A stretch of 64,000 nucleotides of DNA from Favolaschia claudopus (taxonomy: Eukaryota; Basidiomycota; Agaricomycetes; Agaricales; Mycenaceae), in contig JAWWNJ010000067.1 in NCBI GenBank assembly GCA_037176885.1, positions 1,240,001 through 1,304,000 on the forward strand, written 5' to 3'. Position 1 is the stretch's first letter. Each line of letters starts with the position of its first letter. This document shows positions 61,268 through 64,000 of this stretch, one piece after another. The position numbers and the translations under genes were made by a program. The notes beneath the pieces were generated by a model. The model saw only the letters and a list, made by a program, of their open reading frames with translations, had not been told where the DNA came from and made no database searches.

Positions 61268-62326
61268 TACAAGATATTCAGCGTAACTACCTTCCCACTT
61301 TTGACGGCGGCCGAGAATTTGGTGAGAGCCTCGGTGCGGCTGTTGACCTGCTCCGACATGGCATTGGGAATACCGGAAGTGTTGAGCTCACATTCCAATC
61401 TGCTCGGTTTGGATGAACAAGATTATGGGAACAAGTTTGAATAAGTACTCACAGAGAAGGATAGACGCCAGGATTGATTCCGCGGTAAACAACAAACCAG
61501 CTCGCCTCTTCGCCGCCGTTGACTGCGTTCGTGGATGAAGCGGAAGATGAAGTAGCGGCGGGGGATAGGACTCGGGGGCAGCCGTCAATTGAGCTGCGTG
61601 AGGGGCGGGAGGCTGAGCGACGCGAGGAGCGGGATTCTGAGCGACGCGAGGGGCAACATTCTGGGCAGGCTGAGCGGTGAGTTGGGCAGAAGGAGTGGGG
61701 GGAGCGGGATGATGCCGGATGTTGGATTGGAAGCTTCGAGTCAACCCGTTGGATTGAGCGTACGCGAAAGCATCGTCTGCCTCTGCGCGGGCTGTAATAC
61801 CCGCGATAGACACATTTGCCTGACGCCGGAGACGATGGATCTAACCTCCTCCCTGGATAACGGTAAGTAAATCAGCAAAGTGGGCTCTGAACGACATCGC
61901 GTACCATGTATTGAAAACCCCGCAACGAGGGCCCGCGAAGATTGCATAGGCCTCCTTGCGCCCTTTCCGCGGGCTACCTTGATGGACCACACGGACACTG
62001 GAATCCGGCCCTCCTTGACCTAAAGCTGCTGCGACCGCCCTACAAATCGTTATCGACGGATGGCACAAGGGTATTGAAGCAAACCATTCAGTCGTATATC
62101 CACTCTTGGTCGGAGACTCGAAGCGATAGACAGTCGGGGCTGGGTGGAGACGTTGGGGTGTCAGTGAGACAGTTCCACGAATACGAGAAGGGCGTGGAGA
62201 CGGGGTTCGAGGTGATGATGAGGTGAAGAGAGAATCTTGTTCAGGCCCGTTGAGGTTCAGGCTGGCCAGGAATTCGACAAATTGGGCGTCGTCGTACTCG
62301 CTCGAGGTCTTGCGAGAGGTGGACAT
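61268..62326 (-). pseudogene. Protein with two RNase H1 hybrid-binding-like domains, apparently frameshifted
   Basis: Start at 62326 (MSTSRKTSSEYDD). After a Ser/Pro-rich N-terminus an exon encodes AYAIFAGPRCGVFNTW, spliced to EEVRSIVSGVR. The expected continuation (NVSIAGITARAEADDAF) lies in another frame, joined only if one base is missing near 61820. A PAP(R/H)VAQ repeat linker follows, and a second domain (SWFVVYRGINPGVYPSL, then CELNTSGIPNAMSEQV and RTEALTKFSAAV) lies in a third frame, again one base off at the C-run near 61565. Both domains match the RNase H1 N-terminal/viroplasmin pattern. Either the gene is broken or the sequence has homopolymer errors. The true C-terminus is TLNIL. 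Confidence 0.6.
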
Positions 62327-63090
62327 GACGAGAGGGAGGGCAGGGCACCGGACGAGCATGACTCGAGCTGTGATAAGTGATGTTTCAGTGATTCCGCTTG
62401 TTTGAATTCACATGGTGCAGATCTTCCGGATGTGGATGTGACCGGAAACGAAGGAACTCGCTACGGACTAAAATGGTTAGAAGAGCTCCCCAAGGACCCC
62501 AACAACAAGCCATCCTACCGTTTCGGGGATGATGTGAATGTCCGCCGACGGAAACGAGGGGGAAATGAGTCGATTCTTGATCTTGATACATGTGGCATGG
62601 TACACTGCGCGAAAACCCATCCAGGGGCGTGAAAGAGCCAACAGAAGAGAAAGAGCCAAGAGAAGAGAGCGACGCTAGCGCCGTTGTGCGAAGGAGTGAG
62701 CCAGGCGAGCGCGAGTGCACGCGTTAAAGCGGCGCTCGCGCAGGAGCGGACGAGTGGAAAGGACAGGATATTTGTTTCTTATTTGTACTTTGATGGGAGA
62801 CTTGCCAATTTTGGAAATCAAGTTCCAATGTTCAGGCCGTTGTACCGTATAGAAACAGATAGAAACGAGTAGAGAATCGAGATTCCATCAATTCCGACTC
62901 ATTGAATGTGATCAGAGGCTCGGGCACATGCGAGGCACAAAACATAAGAAACCCGAATGGGAATAACATTGAATTCAGAGTGTGGAAGGACGCGAACTGC
63001 TTATGCTACCGCTCAACTAGCTAGATACGCGACAACAAGACATCATGTAGCAACGGGAACTAGGCCAAAGGGAAAATGGTGTGAGATGGC
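62327..63090. other. Intergenic, no gene supported
   Basis: Both strands contain only short frames without domain. The part 62640-62760 is rich in GAGCCA/GAGCG repeats of low complexity. Confidence 0.4.
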
Positions 63091-63795
63091 TCAGCCCCGT
63101 AAAGAAAAAAAGGTACTCACAATCAGACAACAAACACGACGGTGACGGTATTTGAAACGCAAGGCCTCATTGAACGATTGGAGGGCTAGGGCCTGGGTCT
63201 TGAACGACCTCATTGTCCCCCCAGACACTCCAACAACGGCCCCGAGAGCCAGACTGTTGTTACGAGTAACGCCGACATACTTTCCCTTCGTGATGCAGTA
63301 CCACACTCTGGTCGTGAAGGACCATTCTTCGGGAACGGCCCCAAGGGGCTGGGCAGGGACGACTTCGTACATGATGCCAGCGATCCAAGGTCCGTGCGAT
63401 TGAAAGGGAGAAACAGCGGCGGGGACCGGGGGCTGCGGTGGCAGGGGCGTTCGACGCCGCGACGGGAGCGGCGGGGGAAGTCCGACGCCGCGACGGGAGC
63501 GGCGGCCGCTGTAGAAGCCGGAGTCGGTGCCGCTGTAGAAGACGACTGAGATTGAGGCGCTGGAGGAGTACATGAGAATGTGAAAGCAAGCTCAGTAAAA
63601 GCGGCGCTGCGCTCACCTGCGTCGGCGAAGCCAGGGCAGACAGCATAGTCTGGAAAGCGGCAATAGTGCTCGCTGCAGAGAGAGACCGAGTCAGTAAATG
63701 TCGAAGCAGGAAGGAAAGCAACTTGCCGTTGGGAGTAAAACCGCTCCTGGAACAGAACCGCCTGTTCCAGGAGTGGGTTGATTGTGCGCGGTCAT
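63091..63795 (-). pseudogene. Third RNase H1 hybrid-binding-like gene, frame disturbed by a 31-bp repeat
   Basis: From a likely ATG at 63795 (MTAHNQPTPGTGGSVPG) exons run into FQTMLSALASPTQ and a Ala/Pro-rich linker. The domain segment (WSFTTRVWYCITKGKYVG, LGAVVGVSGGTMRSFKTQ, ALQSFNEALRF) fits the viroplasmin/hybrid-binding pattern. In the linker a 31-bp unit (CCGCCGCTCCCGTCGCGG...) occurs twice in tandem near 63450-63511; because 31 is not a multiple of three it changes the frame, and a second shift at a C-run is needed to reach the domain frame. The gene may be broken, or the region may be mis-assembled. The 3' end probably continues past a GTGAGT at 63112. Confidence 0.5.
63738..63769. repeat. 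Perfect 12-bp inverted repeat (hairpin)
   Basis: CTCCTGGAACAG and its reverse complement CTGTTCCAGGAG are separated by about 7 bases. They lie within the first coding exon of the gene starting at 63795 (encoding PGTGGSVPG). Confidence 0.8.
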
Positions 63796-64000
63796 GGTAG
63801 TACGAAAGAAGGAGAGGCTGGAAATCAGGTATACGTATGTCAAAATGCTGAATTTATAGGGAGAATTTGAAACTCCGCTATACGCATGGATGCGTAACTT
63901 GACCCCCGTAACTCACAAGCTCGGGTCAACAAATCAGACCATCTTGACCAAACGTTTCTGGAAATCGCACAGGTAAATCTTGAGTCGTGGTTATCGCGTC

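Noticed and set aside
35000..64000. A Starship-type giant element with a tyrosine-recombinase captain
   Set aside because: No YR/DUF3435-like frame was seen, and such elements belong to Ascomycota; the only transposase here is KDZ.

Overview
The window is a piece of a mushroom-forming fungus genome (Basidiomycota, most likely Agaricomycetes). The evidence is many GT-AG introns of about 45-100 nt, a DUF6534 seven-helix protein, F-box/LRR-like proteins, DUF4436, a KDZ transposase with its CxC2 cysteine cluster, and Gypsy-type LTR elements. No rRNA, tRNA or CRISPR was recognised. Exon joins were worked out by eye from splice sites and reading phase, so ends are approximate unless phase closure is mentioned.

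Layout. 1-17.4 kb: a two-gene module (small secreted beta/gamma-crystallin-like protein followed by an F-box protein) occurs twice in inverted orientation (1-1.34 kb on minus, 14.9-17.35 kb on plus), with a decayed third copy at 11.56-12.02 kb. Between them lie a DUF4436 membrane protein, an unknown 459-aa protein, a secreted Cys-rich protein, a 257-bp foldback MITE with 9-bp target duplication, a 0.78-kb tandem duplication, and a 1.84-kb hAT-like element with 8-bp target duplication. 18.7-34.2 kb: ordinary host genes: DUF6534 receptor-like protein, MFS monocarboxylate-type transporter, a BTB plus CAP-Gly protein of about 1,266 aa, a His/Pro-rich protein, an Asn-rich secreted protein, and Vps74/GOLPH3.

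35-43.4 kb is a nest of retroelements: two very long LTRs (about 1.75 kb) in direct orientation, one preceded by a polypurine tract, the other followed by a primer-binding-like site and a gag gene. The first LTR is split by a 1.65-kb terminal-inverted-repeat transposon; the second LTR preserves the empty site.

43.9-63.8 kb is the most unusual part: a KDZ (Kyakuja-Dileera-Zisupton) transposase gene that looks intact, surrounded by genes not typical of housekeeping loci: a RING protein, a TET/JBP-like 2-oxoglutarate dioxygenase-fold protein that has lost its metal and co-substrate residues, three genes with RNase H1 hybrid-binding (viroplasmin-like) domains, a small basic helical protein, and several lineage-type unknowns. 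KDZ transposons and TET/JBP genes are known to travel together in basidiomycetes. Here the TET/JBP member appears to be a pseudoenzyme, and at least one hybrid-binding gene carries apparent frameshifts, so the locus is a mix of intact and decaying transposon-associated genes.
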